20,500 nt of DNA, from positions 17,909,698 to 17,930,197 of the forward strand of contig CM022670.1 in assembly GCA_012295275.1 (NCBI GenBank), read 5' to 3'. The stretch is from Chrysomallon squamiferum (Eukaryota > Mollusca > Gastropoda > Neomphalida > Peltospiridae). Below are positions 1 through 13,810 of the stretch, one piece after another. The first letter of the stretch is position 1; the number at the start of each line of letters is the position of its first letter. The notes below the pieces were generated by a model. It was not told the DNA's origin and searched no databases. It was given only the letters and a program-made list of their open reading frames with translations. The translations under genes and the position numbers were made by a program.

Positions 1-668
1 AATAAAAGTTAGTATCAACATTGGCACAACAAACACAAAATTACAAGCAGGTTTTTTAATAAAAATCATAAAACTTTCATAATCTTTAATACTGGTGTTG
101 GCCTTAATAAAATAATGAAATAAAAGTCACAATATTATGACTTCCCAAACGACAAAGATTAACATTTAACAAAGCAAATCGAGATTTGTAATGTAAAAAC
201 ATATAATGAGATTTTACTGACGAGTCATTTGAAAGTCTATTGCAGAATTAAAACACTGGCGGCTTTGGTATGTGTATAAAAGTTTTCAACTGCTAAAATA
301 TAGCTATACACTATATATGTGGGATGGATGGGGGACGGGGTGTGTATATAAGAGAGAAACAGAAATAGATTCATACCATTTTGTATTTCGAATCCCTTTT
401 CTATAAATAATATTTTATTTATTTTTAATAACATAACTATTATTATTATTATTATTATTAACAGATTAACTTAATTTCCAATCTATTTTGTCATTTCTCA
501 AAAACAAGTATTTCAAGTCACTGTCATTAAAACAAGCAGGTTTACTGGTCTCAGTGGTTGTCTTCAAACAAACAGGAGAGTACAGTAAATATGTGAAATA
601 CTTACTACAGTTGTTGTTTATTTTTTTCTTTCTTTTTTCTTTTTTAATTTTGTTGTTATTCTTTTTTC
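1..668. other. 3' flank of the minus-strand gene, no gene seen
   Basis: AT-rich DNA with a (TAT)n tract at about 438-460. A slightly G-rich patch (about 318-345, GGATGGATGGGGGACGGGG) is the only compositional departure. I found no convincing exon on either strand. Part of it may be 3' UTR if a distal poly(A) signal is used. Confidence 0.4.
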
Positions 669-674
669 TTTATT
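669..674 (-). other. Candidate poly(A) signal AATAAA
   Basis: On the minus strand an AATAAA hexamer lies 25 nt past the stop codon of the six-exon gene, and a second one lies at 622-617. In DNA this AT-rich such hexamers are common, so the actual cleavage site is undetermined. A 3' UTR running on to either site would be short. Confidence 0.3.
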
Positions 675-698
675 TTTTTCTTGGTAATTATAATAATA

Positions 699-3913
<3,215 letters not shown>

Positions 3914-4497
3914 GATCATGCACTAACGAAATCTGTCGTTTTCTAAATCGTTTTAAAAGCCATTTGTTTTAACGCTGTGGGTAGATCCATCCTGAAAGGG
4001 GTGGTCAGGTTTGTTACAAAAATGTTTCATTATTTGAAATACTGCTGTATTTTGACCATTTTATTCTTGATCATGCGACAGTCGTCAAATCCCTTATTAC
4101 TTCTTATAACCGTGCCATCGAGTTACGAGAAAGCTAATTAATAGCTGCATTTCAGTAATTATTTATTGATCATTTTCCCCTAACAACATAATGAGCTGTG
4201 CTTAGTTTCTTGGTGACTTTTTTCAGTTCATTGAGGTTTGGCAGTTCATAAACGTGTGTCTAATCGCTATAATCAAACATATTGAATAGACGACTTATGA
4301 CTCGCTCTGGGAGTTTGCATTGAATTGCTGTAGAGTGTTGCATGTACGTGCGACAAATTAATATAACATTCAGGGTACAGATCTAAAATTTCACAGAAGG
4401 GCAAACATGTTACTGTAATACTGGATTTAACTTTCAAGATGAAATAGATTTCGATATAAAATATGAAGAAGAAAAAAAAACAGAAAAAAATGTGAGA

Positions 4498-4500
<3 letters not shown>
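3914..4500 (-). promoter_or_regulatory. Probable 5' UTR and promoter region of the minus-strand gene
   Basis: This is the sequence directly upstream of the start codon of the six-exon gene. It has fewer simple repeats than its neighbours. I see no TATA box at a sensible place and cannot define the transcription start. The assignment rests on position only. Confidence 0.3.
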
Positions 4501-4530
<30 letters not shown>

Positions 4531-4627
4531 TAATAAGTAAGTAAATAAATCAATAAATAAAGATGCAAACAAACCGACTAATGCTTTTCCCACCAAGATT
4601 TCTTACATAATTACCGCCGCTGGTTAG

Positions 4628-4650
<23 letters not shown>
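4500..4650. repeat. (CA)n and (A)23 simple repeats
   Basis: A CA run at 4500-4528, degenerate AAAT/AAGT repeats to about 4560, and an A23 homopolymer at 4628-4650. No gene. Confidence 0.93.
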
Positions 4651-4658
<8 letters not shown>

Positions 4659-7029
4659 TTGACCGATGCATGATTATAGTTTATTTGGTGAAAAAGGCTA
4701 AGTTTACTTAATACAGAAATATTTGTTTTGATATAGAGATTTTACGATGCAGAAAAACGTACCTTATTATGCAAGATCCATTATGTCTGTAAAAGTATTG
4801 TTGACATAAAATTAACTGCAAGCAAATTAAAAATTATATGTATGAAATCGCCCTTTTTAAGACACCCTCTAGTGACCATGTTAATGACATTACAACAAAA
4901 TACTTTATTTTCTCACAATGACAAATTTGAACTCTGTCACAGCGAATAAGAAATGGAGCAGACAATACGGAGACACACTTTAAAATCTTCATAATCGATG
5001 AAACAAATACCTATAACTTAAAACATAAAATCAGTCAAGAAATCTTCAGTCAACCGTTTGACAGTTACTAAGATACAAGGACATATATCTTGAGCACAGT
5101 ATCTGTTCGAATGTGTCAGATTATTTCGTGTGAAGAAATATTGATTTGTATTCATTTTCATCCATATAATCGTGTAAGCATTGCCACTAATGGTATGCTT
5201 GCTGTGTGTGCGTGTGTGTTTCCGTGTGTTTTCCCGTGTCTACACAGGTACCGAACCGTTTACCCGACGACCAGAAATCGGGGAAAACCGGGGGGGTATT
5301 TTTTTTTTTTTTTTTTTTTTCTAATGTGCATTTTTTAAACTGACTACTTTTAAATTTATCGTCTGGTTTCCGTGACACGCGTTGAAACGTTTAAGTGAGA
5401 CTGTTGCTGTGTAGAGGTAAACTTCTCACAGAAGTCATTGCTATATAGCTGTACGGGTGTATTGAATAACTGTTGAATAAAATTATGTTATTTCTTTCTT
5501 TTTTTTCAGTTAACTTTCATCCTATTTATTAAGGATGGTGATTTATACAGGTATTATAAAAATTTTAATGGATTAATAAAGATCAAACAAATAATACTTT
5601 AAGAGTGAGTTAGACTGAGTCTGTTAAATTCAGTTTTTCTACTTACATATATATATATATAAGTACTATAAACTAGATCACAGAGTATGACATAATTATC
5701 GGAAAAATAACATTTAAAATTAAGTACTTCTTCTACGAGAAGAATTCGAAGAATTTATATAAACGGAAATGAGATAAGCCATGTAATTTCATCAGTATGG
5801 TTTTTTCAGGGAAAATAATTAGTTATTATTATTATTAAACATAAAAAAAAAATAAAAAATAATAAACAAAAAATTAAAATCATCAAAATGAAAAGAAAAG
5901 AAAAGAAAAATAGAAATAAAAGCAAAAACATGAGAATGTTTTTTAGTTAATTCAAAAAGCCTGGAGCAACTGAGCCAACAATCTTTTAGCGTCAGCGGCA
6001 ATAAAATCATTGCTATGATAGTTAAAATATAAATATCTTGATGAACAAATATGATTAAACTAACATTTCCTAAAACACTTTTTTTTCTGTAAAAGCTTTC
6101 TTATTCATGTTTTACAAAATTAGCCATTACTATTAAACATTTTCAACAAAATAAGTTTTATTGTAAACATACTCGTATTCAAAATTAACGTACTACCGAA
6201 CACAAAAACATTGCTTAAGTAACAGGAGTTTTATTTTATTATTATTATTTTTTTAAATTAATATTTATTTATTTATTTATTTATCATCATCATCACCATC
6301 ATCAAAATTAGTTATTATTACTATTTTTGTTATTATCATTATTATTTTTGCTATTGTTATTTTTAACGTGGAATGACTGCGTCGTCGATATTAATTATAT
6401 AAAAACAAATACAATTCAGAAATTTCATCTACTCAACAACAAACAGTTTATTTAAGTTTGAAGAGCCATAATTTAACTTGTCACCCTTTACAATCTGGAC
6501 ACGAACAAGAGTTAATGGTTTGCATGTCACGGCAGAATTCAATTCTTTGTTCGTCCTTAAAAAGCAGACTGAGATTCTGTTTACACAGATATGGGGCACC
6601 GCCAATTTAATGTGTCAATAAAACACAAAAATATTAGTGAATGCAGACTACGAACGCACCTTCGTTTGTTGCGCTGGGGTACGTGACCAACATAAAACTC
6701 CTAGCATAGCCAGTAGACTGACACACTTCACGTGTCATAGGCCGGCAGACGTCAACATAGAGGTCACAGGCGAATCCCTATTTTGGACGAGTTCATTTGC
6801 ACTATTGGCTGACAAAAAGAGTACTAAGTTAAATTAATGCCTAAAGGGATTTTGGGTCTATTTATTTTCAATAGCTGAGGGTAGACATTAACAGCAACAT
6901 AAAAAAAAAAACCTTTGTTAAAAATATTACTTGGAAAATGCCATTGTTGAAAATCTTCTTTTGGATAACTGAAAAGATCCATTATATCTGTTTCAGAAAA
7001 CAGTTTTATTTATCTGCGAATCTTGTTCG

Positions 7030-7030
<1 letters not shown>
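4651..7030. other. Intergenic AT-rich DNA, no supported gene
   Basis: It contains a T22 run at 5299-5320 next to a G7 run, a short TA run at about 5647-5660, and TTTA/ATC/TTA tracts at about 6233-6360. A less AT-rich patch at 6485-6835 has a 66-codon open frame with no splice or database-like signal that I recognise. A stretch at 5510-5550 has exon-like borders but no partner exons. Confidence 0.5.
4861..4877. promoter_or_regulatory. CTCF-like core motif
   Basis: The string CACCCTCTAGTGAC resembles the reverse complement of the vertebrate and insect CTCF core (GCCCTCTAGTGG) with a few mismatches. It lies between the two presumed divergent genes. Single motif matches of this quality are weak evidence. 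Confidence 0.15.

Positions 7031-7090
<60 letters not shown>
7031..7090. repeat. (TTA)n microsatellite
   Basis: About 60 bp of nearly perfect TTA triplets with one T insertion near the end. Confidence 0.96.
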
Positions 7091-7378
7091 GTCGTATAGA
7101 TTTGTTGCTAGGCTATCTTATTAGATCAGAAATGTAATTAAGATTTTCGTGAATTTGTTGATACCTAATAACGCGCAATATTAAATTGTACGGAGTTGTC
7201 CCTAAAAATAAAGAGAAATCAATTCCTTAATTCTCTAAGATTTATCATTACATGTTATTATTACATCATTTTATAAAGAGATAATAGGTAATCTAACATT
7301 CATTGTTGAGCTCTGATGGAATTTTACTTTTCATTTTGTAATTGTGAAAACTATTATTTTACTTTATTGTGATATTTA

Positions 7379-7400
7379 AAATAAAATAAAATAAAATAAA

Positions 7401-7437
<37 letters not shown>
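7379..7437. repeat. (ATAAA)n then (AAT)n microsatellite
   Basis: About five AAAAT-type pentamers grade into about twelve AAT units. Confidence 0.95.
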
Positions 7438-7439
<2 letters not shown>

Positions 7440-7601
7440 CAGCATGATTCAAAAGGTTAATAATAACTTTTCAAAATGGCAGTGTTTGAATAGGACTGGA
7501 ACACATAACAAAATTAATAATTTATCATCAGCAAACACTGCATGTTAAACGACATTTCAGAATAAAATTTTTAAAAATCTGTTTATATGTACGCCCTAAA
7601 A

Positions 7602-7771
7602 CACGAAAATAAAAAAAGTTGTAAACTTTGTCACTTCTGGAATCGAAAATTTAACTTTAAAACTTTTACTGGAAATGAAAACAGCAGAAAAATTATTTTG
7701 GCACAATTTTAATAAAAAAACACGAAAATGAAAACTGAAGTAATAAAATTTAATTTTAAAACTTTTACTGG
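7602..7771. repeat. Diverged direct duplication
   Basis: CACGAAAAT occurs at 7602 and 7721, and the string AAAATTTAAYTTTAAAACTT followed by TTACTGG occurs at 7646-7672 and 7745-7771. The two copies share order and orientation. The second lacks about 20 bp of the first, which indicates an old segmental tandem duplication of about 100-120 bp. Confidence 0.7.
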
Positions 7772-8159
7772 TAAAATAAATAATTAAATAATCAAATAAA
7801 CAACTAACTAAATAAAGAGCAGTCGACACAACAATCACTCATCTGCAAAGTGGTACGTCCAATCTCCTTATACGTCTACCAATAAATTCAGACTTAGTTT
7901 TAAAGTGCATCAACAAATGAATTTATATTGATTTTCTACCAACAGAAGACAATAAAATTTGCATCTGTTGATTTCTTTCGTGAATGGAGTCGGTTAAAAA
8001 CTATAAACTTGTGTTAGCAACACGCAAACGGCCGGTGGCTGGAAATTAAACTGTTTTAAAGACAGTGAAAATTATTTATCATGGTCAAGAGGGGTTTTCA
8101 GTTAGCAAAAAGATTATTTTTGCAGTGCTGCCGTGACACGCGATTAATCAGTCGAAGTT

Positions 8160-8420
8160 GAGCTGAAGAAGATAAAAAAGAAGAAAAGGACGATGTTGTC
8201 AACGATAAAGAAAAAAATGATGATGATGATGAAGACAATAACAGCGCAATCAGATTATAGAGAACAAGATAGGGATGATGGAGATGATAATGTTGTTATC
8301 ATTATTAATTAATTTATTGATTTATTGTTTTTGTTGTCGTTAATAATAATAATAATAATAATAAAAGCAACAACAACAACAAAAACAACAACAAGAATAA
8401 TTCTACTAAAATAATAATTC
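8160..8420. repeat. Degenerate GAA/GAT/AAC/AAT triplet tract
   Basis: Interrupted GAAGAA, GATGATGAT, (TAA)n (8341-8364) and (AAC)n triplets. The acidic and lysine-rich frames across it are explained by the repeats. Confidence 0.8.
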
Positions 8421-8479
8421 AGAAGTTCCATTCCATGCCTCTTTTACCTCATTATCCTTTAATCCACAACCACAACATA

Positions 8480-8800
8480 TCATTATCATCAAAATATTTA
8501 CATTCCTTTCATCTTTACTCCTCCCCTCTCTCCGCTTAACAAACAAAGCCAGACGGTTCGATTACCGTATCGCTCACAATTAATTAACAGTGGATTATTA
8601 AACAAGTGTTGAATGTTGTCAAACAAATATTTATTTCCTTTCATTACTCCGAGCTCGCTCGCCTTTCTTCGCCGCCGCTGAACGTTCGCAGTAAAACACT
8701 TGTCTCGCAAAGAGCATGCGCAGTTATTTCTAACACAAAATCTGCTTTCATTCACGTTCGTTCATAATAGTGCCGCGAATAACGTTAGTTTTCCCAAACA
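8480..8800. promoter_or_regulatory. CpG-bearing island with NRF1-like and homeodomain-like sites
   Basis: Against AT-rich surroundings this block carries many CpGs (for example GAGCTCGCTCGCC and CGCCGCCGCTGAACG at about 8650-8690), an NRF1-type half site GCATGCGCA at 8714-8722, a TTAATTAA palindrome near 8580, and a forkhead-like AAACAAATATTTATT near 8620. It is non-repetitive. It could be a promoter or a conserved enhancer about 2 kb upstream of the putative plus-strand gene. No exon is supported. Confidence 0.35.
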
Positions 8801-8927
8801 ATTACTTTTATTGACTGAAATAATCTTTAAAGTGGTTGTTTGCCTTTAACAAGTTGTGTATTTATATGATTTTTTTTTCTTATTATCTCTTGTTCCTTAT
8901 TTTGTTTTTCGATAACTGTTTTGAAAA

Positions 8928-9190
8928 ATAATAATAATAATAATAAGAAGAAGAAAAGAAGAAGAAGAAGAAGAAGACGAAGAAGAAGGAGAGGAAGCAT
9001 ATGAAAATGAAAATATAAGATTATGTTTTTTAATTTCTTCTTCTTCTTTTTAAAATTTTTTTTTTTACCCTTATTTATTCATTTATTCATTCATTCATTC
9101 ATTCAAATCACTCTTCTGGTATATTTTCCTTGGAAGGTGAATTTTTAGTTTTTAATTTTTAAAATTTTATTTCTAATTGTTTTAATTTTA

Positions 9191-9221
<31 letters not shown>

Positions 9222-9245
9222 ATTTATTTATTATTATTATTATTA
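8928..9245. repeat. AAT/AAG, TTCA and TTTA simple-repeat cluster
   Basis: (AAT)n(AAG)n at 8928-8996, TTTA/TTCA tetramers at 9071-9105 and TTTA tetramers at about 9191-9245, with T-rich filler between. Confidence 0.93.
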
Positions 9246-9399
9246 TTTTAAAATTAATTTATACTACATTTTAATGTATTTCAAATCCGGCCGTCAATTT
9301 GTCCTTCAGCATCAAAATCACATCAGTCATATTTCACAGGTTATCTGTATTATTTACTGCTTTTCCCCCAATTATTAATGAATAACACTATCGTTTTCC

Positions 9400-9660
9400 A
9401 TCACATTTCTCACAAATTGATGCAGTTTTCCGCGATGTGTAACAGCTGTTTCCGAGCGTCCATACGTATACATGTAACTGAAACTACATTTGTTCTGTTA
9501 CCTACCTTGCTGTCCGTCAGGTGTCGCTGCAAACACTGTTCTTACCAGTCTTTATTAATTCAAACAGTTCACTTCCGGACATTGTTTGCACAGTTTTATA
9601 CCAAATGTCGCGGTAATATTATACGCTGCGGTTGTTTTCCAATCCGCATCACACGGGGGA
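9400..9660. promoter_or_regulatory. Non-repetitive island with an ETS-like site
   Basis: A less AT-rich, CpG-containing block with CACTTCCGG at 9570-9578, the ETS-family core context often seen in broadly active promoters, plus a CAGCTG at about 9443 and a CAGGTG at about 9519. It ends in G10 and A11 runs at about 9660-9690. The 107-codon open frame across it does not look like a protein I know. Confidence 0.25.
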
Positions 9661-9781
9661 GGGGGGGGGGTATAATAAAAAAAAAAATGATGGAATATTA
9701 ATCATTGTAGAGAGATAAAAATGCATGAGTTATAAAAATGATAATTCAAATGGAAACAGATGGTTTTTAATCAACATTCTG

Positions 9782-10228
9782 AATAAAAGTTAATTTTCTA
9801 AAAAACAAAACAAAAATTAAAACAAAACAAAACAGAATGAAATGAAGTGCAGTTAAATAAACTAAAATAAAATAATACGAAACAATATAAAATAAAACTA
9901 AATCAAATCAAATAAGAAAAATAAAATAAATAAATTTATTAAATAAATTACTAATACTGTTACCACCATCACAACAACTACCATGCTACTGCTGCAAGTA
10001 ACTATTATTATTACTGCTACTGCTACTATTTTACTACTACTACTAGTACTGCTACTACTACTAATAATAAATTAAAAATTAAAATTATTATTATTAATAA
10101 CTTACTAAAAATTAAAAATTAAAAAATTAAAAATTAAAAATATTATTATTGTTATTATTATTTTAACGACTTGGGAAGCATTTATAATCCATATATATAT
10201 AAAATAAAAATAAATATAAAAATAATAA

Positions 10229-10259
<31 letters not shown>

Positions 10260-10530
10260 AATATAAGGAAATAATATACACAAGATAAAAAAAAAAATAA
10301 TAATACATAAAAAAAAGAATGAATAATAAATTACTACATAACAACAATAATATATAATAATCAGTCTAATAAGTAAAACAATAGCAACAACAATAATAAA
10401 TATAATAATGAAATATGCAATAGTTTTTTTTTTGTTTATTATTAATATTATTTATTTATTTATTTATTTATTCATTTATTAATTATAATTATTTATTTTT
10501 ATAAAAGATAAAAAAAAAAAAAAAAAAACG
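9782..10530. repeat. Dense low-complexity block
   Basis: Successive AAAAC/ATAAA tracts (9800-9940), a CTA/CTG triplet array (about 9960-10069), AAATT pentamers (10070-10140), AAAT tetramers (10226-10260), TTTA tetramers (about 10445-10475) and an A21 run near 10508-10528. Nothing coding. Confidence 0.93.
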
Positions 10531-10606
10531 AAAAGAGGAGAAAACGTACAAAAAAACTTATTGCTTTATTTGCATGCGTGTAATAATCAACATGACAGTT
10601 TATTAA

Positions 10607-10622
10607 GCTCGTACAAACGAGC
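10607..10622. other. Short perfect hairpin
   Basis: GCTCGT and ACGAGC form a 6-bp perfect stem around an ACAA loop, about 34 bp before the candidate start codon of the plus-strand gene. It is short enough to be coincidental. Confidence 0.3.
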
Positions 10623-10655
10623 ATTATTCTTTTACAAGCGCTAACAGGTCTGAGG

Positions 10656-10759
10656 ATGTTTACACTCCATTGTTTATTTTACCGCCTCGTCGTCCGTCCG
10701 TTCAAAACCATTAACGAGCTGACACCCCTGTGGCGAACAGTGGACCAGCCCGACAAAAG
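10656..10759 (+). CDS. Candidate first coding exon of a plus-strand gene (partial)
   Basis: ATG at 10656 opens a frame of 34 codons plus two bases that runs uninterrupted into a strong donor, ACAAAAG|GTAAGAGG. Reading through would hit a stop at once (AAA AGG TAA). The peptide begins MFTLHCLFYRLVV and ends ELTPLWRTVDQPDK. The frame is open back to a TGA at 10593-10595. The block is non-repetitive and CpG-containing, unlike its flanks, and includes TGTTTAC and ATTGTT (forkhead- and SOX-like) motifs inside the frame. I recognise no domain. It could equally be a 5' UTR exon whose open frame is accidental. Confidence 0.4.
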
Positions 10760-10979
10760 GTAAGAGGACAGCTTTGCGACCACCACCATTCGAAGCATTT
10801 GTGAAATCTGTAACTGGTTGGATTTCGTTGATCGCAGAATAAAACGGACAGAAGTGATTAACAGCGGTTAAGGAAGAGTGGAAGTTTGGAACTCTTGCCT
10901 TTGGAGGATTTACTGATTAAGAAAACAGAGTCGAATAACAGTGACATTATTAATTGACTGACTGATAGATTTTTTTTAG

Positions 10980-10991
10980 CGAAAATTACAG
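10980..10991 (+). other. Candidate 12-nt micro-exon or recursive splice site
   Basis: Upstream is a textbook 3' splice site: a branch-point-like TTGACTGAC, a T8 tract and TAG at 10977-10979. Then come 12 bases (CGAAAATTACAG) and a strong donor GTAAGAG. The segment is a multiple of three and, joined to 10759, reads Ser-Glu-Asn-Tyr with no stop, leaving phase 2 unchanged. The sequence TTACAG|GTAAGAG is also the juxtaposed 3'/5' splice pattern of recursive splicing. No downstream exon has been found to confirm use. Confidence 0.3.
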
Positions 10992-10999
10992 GTAAGAGT

Positions 11000-12440
11000 T
11001 TTGATCTTGTCAAAGTGGACCGGAAACTCTTGTAAACTTGTTACACAATATTGTAAACAAAACTTTTTTGAATGTTTTTTATTTTTTATTTATTTATTAT
11101 TTTTAAATATATTATTATTATTATTATTATTATTTCAGCAGTTGAATTATATTTGATTTGTAACATCAAAGTAATATGAAGTTTGACATTGTTGTAAGAA
11201 TAAATACTGAATCGAAACATAAAAAAAAAAAAAAAACTCACCCCAAAACCCAACAAAACTATATAAATAAATAATTTTTTTTACCGAAGAGTGAAAAATA
11301 ACTATTTTGAAACAGAACAGCCAGTTCAATAGTTAATAATATATATTAAAAAAAATATTTCCAATTTGCCACATTGTCAGTTTTTATTTATTTAAGAATT
11401 TAACTAGTGTATGTTATAGTTTTTATCATTATTATAATTACTGTTATTAAATTATTAAAAAAAAAAAAAAAAAAAAACCCATAATAATAATATTAATAAT
11501 AATAAGAAGAATATTTATAATAATTATTAGGATTACAGGTGTGTGTGTGTGTGTGTGTGTGTTCTTTAACTGGGATGGGCCTTGTTATACAACAGTAAAA
11601 ATAAAACAGTATTATAATGATATATAAATAATATTATGCAGTCATAAACACACATTCTAATATTAGGACCCAATACATTCTTCACATAACTGTCTAATAC
11701 AGGTTGTAAAAATACTTTGTACTCTGTTGTATATTCTTCTGTGGGGAAAATCTGTAGTGTCAGAACTTAGGTCAGGTTGATTGACAAAAACATGTACAAA
11801 CATTTAGTTACTGAAGTTAATGTATATTTTAAGTATGTTAGTTATTTATGATTCAACTCAGCAAGCTTGTTTTGTTATGGTAAAAAATGAATATTATATA
11901 GTGGGTGGTTACATATTCCTTTTTAACTGTTGGTTTGTTGGTTCTTTCTACAAAAAGCTGTTATTGCAACTGGAATTTAAGAAAAGTTTAAAAAATAAAA
12001 ATACTACTTGAAATAAAATAATTAAAGGAGAAATATAAAATTAATTTTTTTTATCATTATTTTTTATTTTTATAAAGTAAATCAACATGTTTTTAAAACT
12101 ATATGTCAAACTTGATTTCTATAAAATAGTGATGATATAACAAAATTAAAAAAAAAAAAAAAAAAAAAAAATATTCTTTTTATTGATTAGAACAAAAGAA
12201 TGTTTTTCCCATAAACAGGAAAATAAATAAATAGAGTACTGAAAGGAATGGTAAATAGCCCCAGTAAACATGGTGTTAGTTCATATTGTAAAATATCACT
12301 GTGTTGATGTTTCTGTCAAACTGATAAAATATTTAAATATTTAAATAACAATATTATTGCATTGTTTTGTTATAATTGGGGGGGGTAACAACATTTTTTA
12401 TAGGAAGTTTTCTTCTTTTTTTTTTTACCTAATAAGCTAT
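11000..12440. other. AT-rich DNA, possible long first intron
   Basis: Contains (TTA)n at 11112-11133, A runs at about 11220-11236, 11457-11477 and 12147-12170, and (GT)n at about 11540-11561. I find no exon with matching phase. It is intronic if the plus-strand gene model at 10656 is right. Confidence 0.4.
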
Positions 12441-13810
12441 AAATATACCACAGAGCTATTTCAGAGTGATTTTGAAAATGTCATGGCTGAATCAGAACAC
12501 AGATATGAATAGATTATTTTCCTGTTCACTGAACCAGTAATTTTATCCAAGAATTTTACTTCTTACCTTCATATTACTACAGATATGATTATATTCAAAA
12601 AAGTTATATTAATACAGTATGTCTCAAAATATCCACTGATATTATTTAATAATAATAATAATAATTTAATAATAATAATAATAATAAAAACAATTTTAAG
12701 AAGTGGCATTTATTAATAAATGTTTTAAAATATTATATTTATTATTTTACTTATATCTGTGTTAGTTTTATAATGGTAGAGTCTAATGTATTCATCCATT
12801 ACTGATAAGAGTAGCCTATAAAAATATCCTGGGGAAATTTGAAAATGTTGAATCAGATACTGTTATAAATAGAGTAGTAGTATTACCAGTGTGTTTAGTA
12901 ATTATTGTTCTTAGTACATCAGTACCTATTCTGTTACAAAGGCTTTAGCTAATGTACTGTAAATAATTATATCCTAGGGGAAAGGTCAAACCAGAAACTT
13001 TAAAATAGTAAATATTTATTAATCTTAGTTATAACATATTTTTTGTTTAACACTTCAATAATTCTACAGTATACATAAATGAAATTTGAAAAGATAAAAT
13101 CATTATCATATTTATAACATGTTTAGTATTGTGTTTATTCACTACTTCTCTACCAGCATGTAAAATACTTTATTTACATACTAGATAAATATGAAAATGT
13201 GAAATCAAAGAATGTGATAATATGTACATATTAAAGACATTTAATAGATTCAGTACATATACATTTTGAAATAGGCTGAAATTGCTGAATTTACATTAGG
13301 GAAATTTTAAGAGGTAAAATTATAAATATGTTATTTATATCAAAATAAGGTTTGTTTTATTTCACAAACAAGGAATATTACTGTTAGCACACTAAATGTT
13401 CCGTGAGTAAATACTTAATACACAGGGAATTGTTAAAATATAAAATTGATGAATTAAATATGATAATAAGAATATTACTTATTTATCAAGTATTAATTAC
13501 TATCTGTACCTGTTGTATATATTTTTATTGTAAATCTGCTGACCAACTGTTTTATTGTTATACAAAAAAAAAAAAAAAAAAAAAATCCCATGAGTCAGTT
13601 TTTCACTGGGGGAATTTATTTCATATATTATTGAAGAAATAAGAAAAACATCAAATCAGATGTGTTAATAACCATAGTGCTTATTAACAATGTGTTTAGT
13701 AGCATTTGTGCCCGCTACAAGATTTTATTGTACTCTGGCAGTAAGCTGGATTGCTGTTACCACTATAAATATCGCTGGGGATGATTACACTGGGGGAATT
13801 TCAATCTGTC
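12440..13810. repeat. Probable decayed tandem-repeat array
   Basis: Similar strings recur in the same orientation. TTGAAAATG..TGAATCAGA occurs near 12470 and 12838. ATATCCTRGGGAAA-type strings occur near 12824 and 12970. CAGTA..ATA precedes a TGAAA-type string near 13066 and 13250. CACTGGGGGAATTT is exact at 13604-13617 and 13788-13801. Spacings vary (roughly 110-370 bp) and the copies are badly eroded, so unit length is uncertain. (AAT)n interruptions lie at about 12649-12686 and an A22 run lies at about 13563. Confidence 0.35.

Noticed and set aside
6637-6837. 66-codon frame in a less AT-rich patch
   Set aside because: Reasonable composition, but no splice borders, no recognisable family and no neighbouring exon. 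Left as an open question inside the intergenic description.
8498-8755. 85-codon minus-strand frame across the CpG island
   Set aside because: No family resemblance. The island is better explained by regulatory motifs, and the frame is not supported by splice sites.
9378-9701. 107-codon plus-strand frame
   Set aside because: It runs through a G10/A11 tract at its end and shows no recognisable domain; likely chance.
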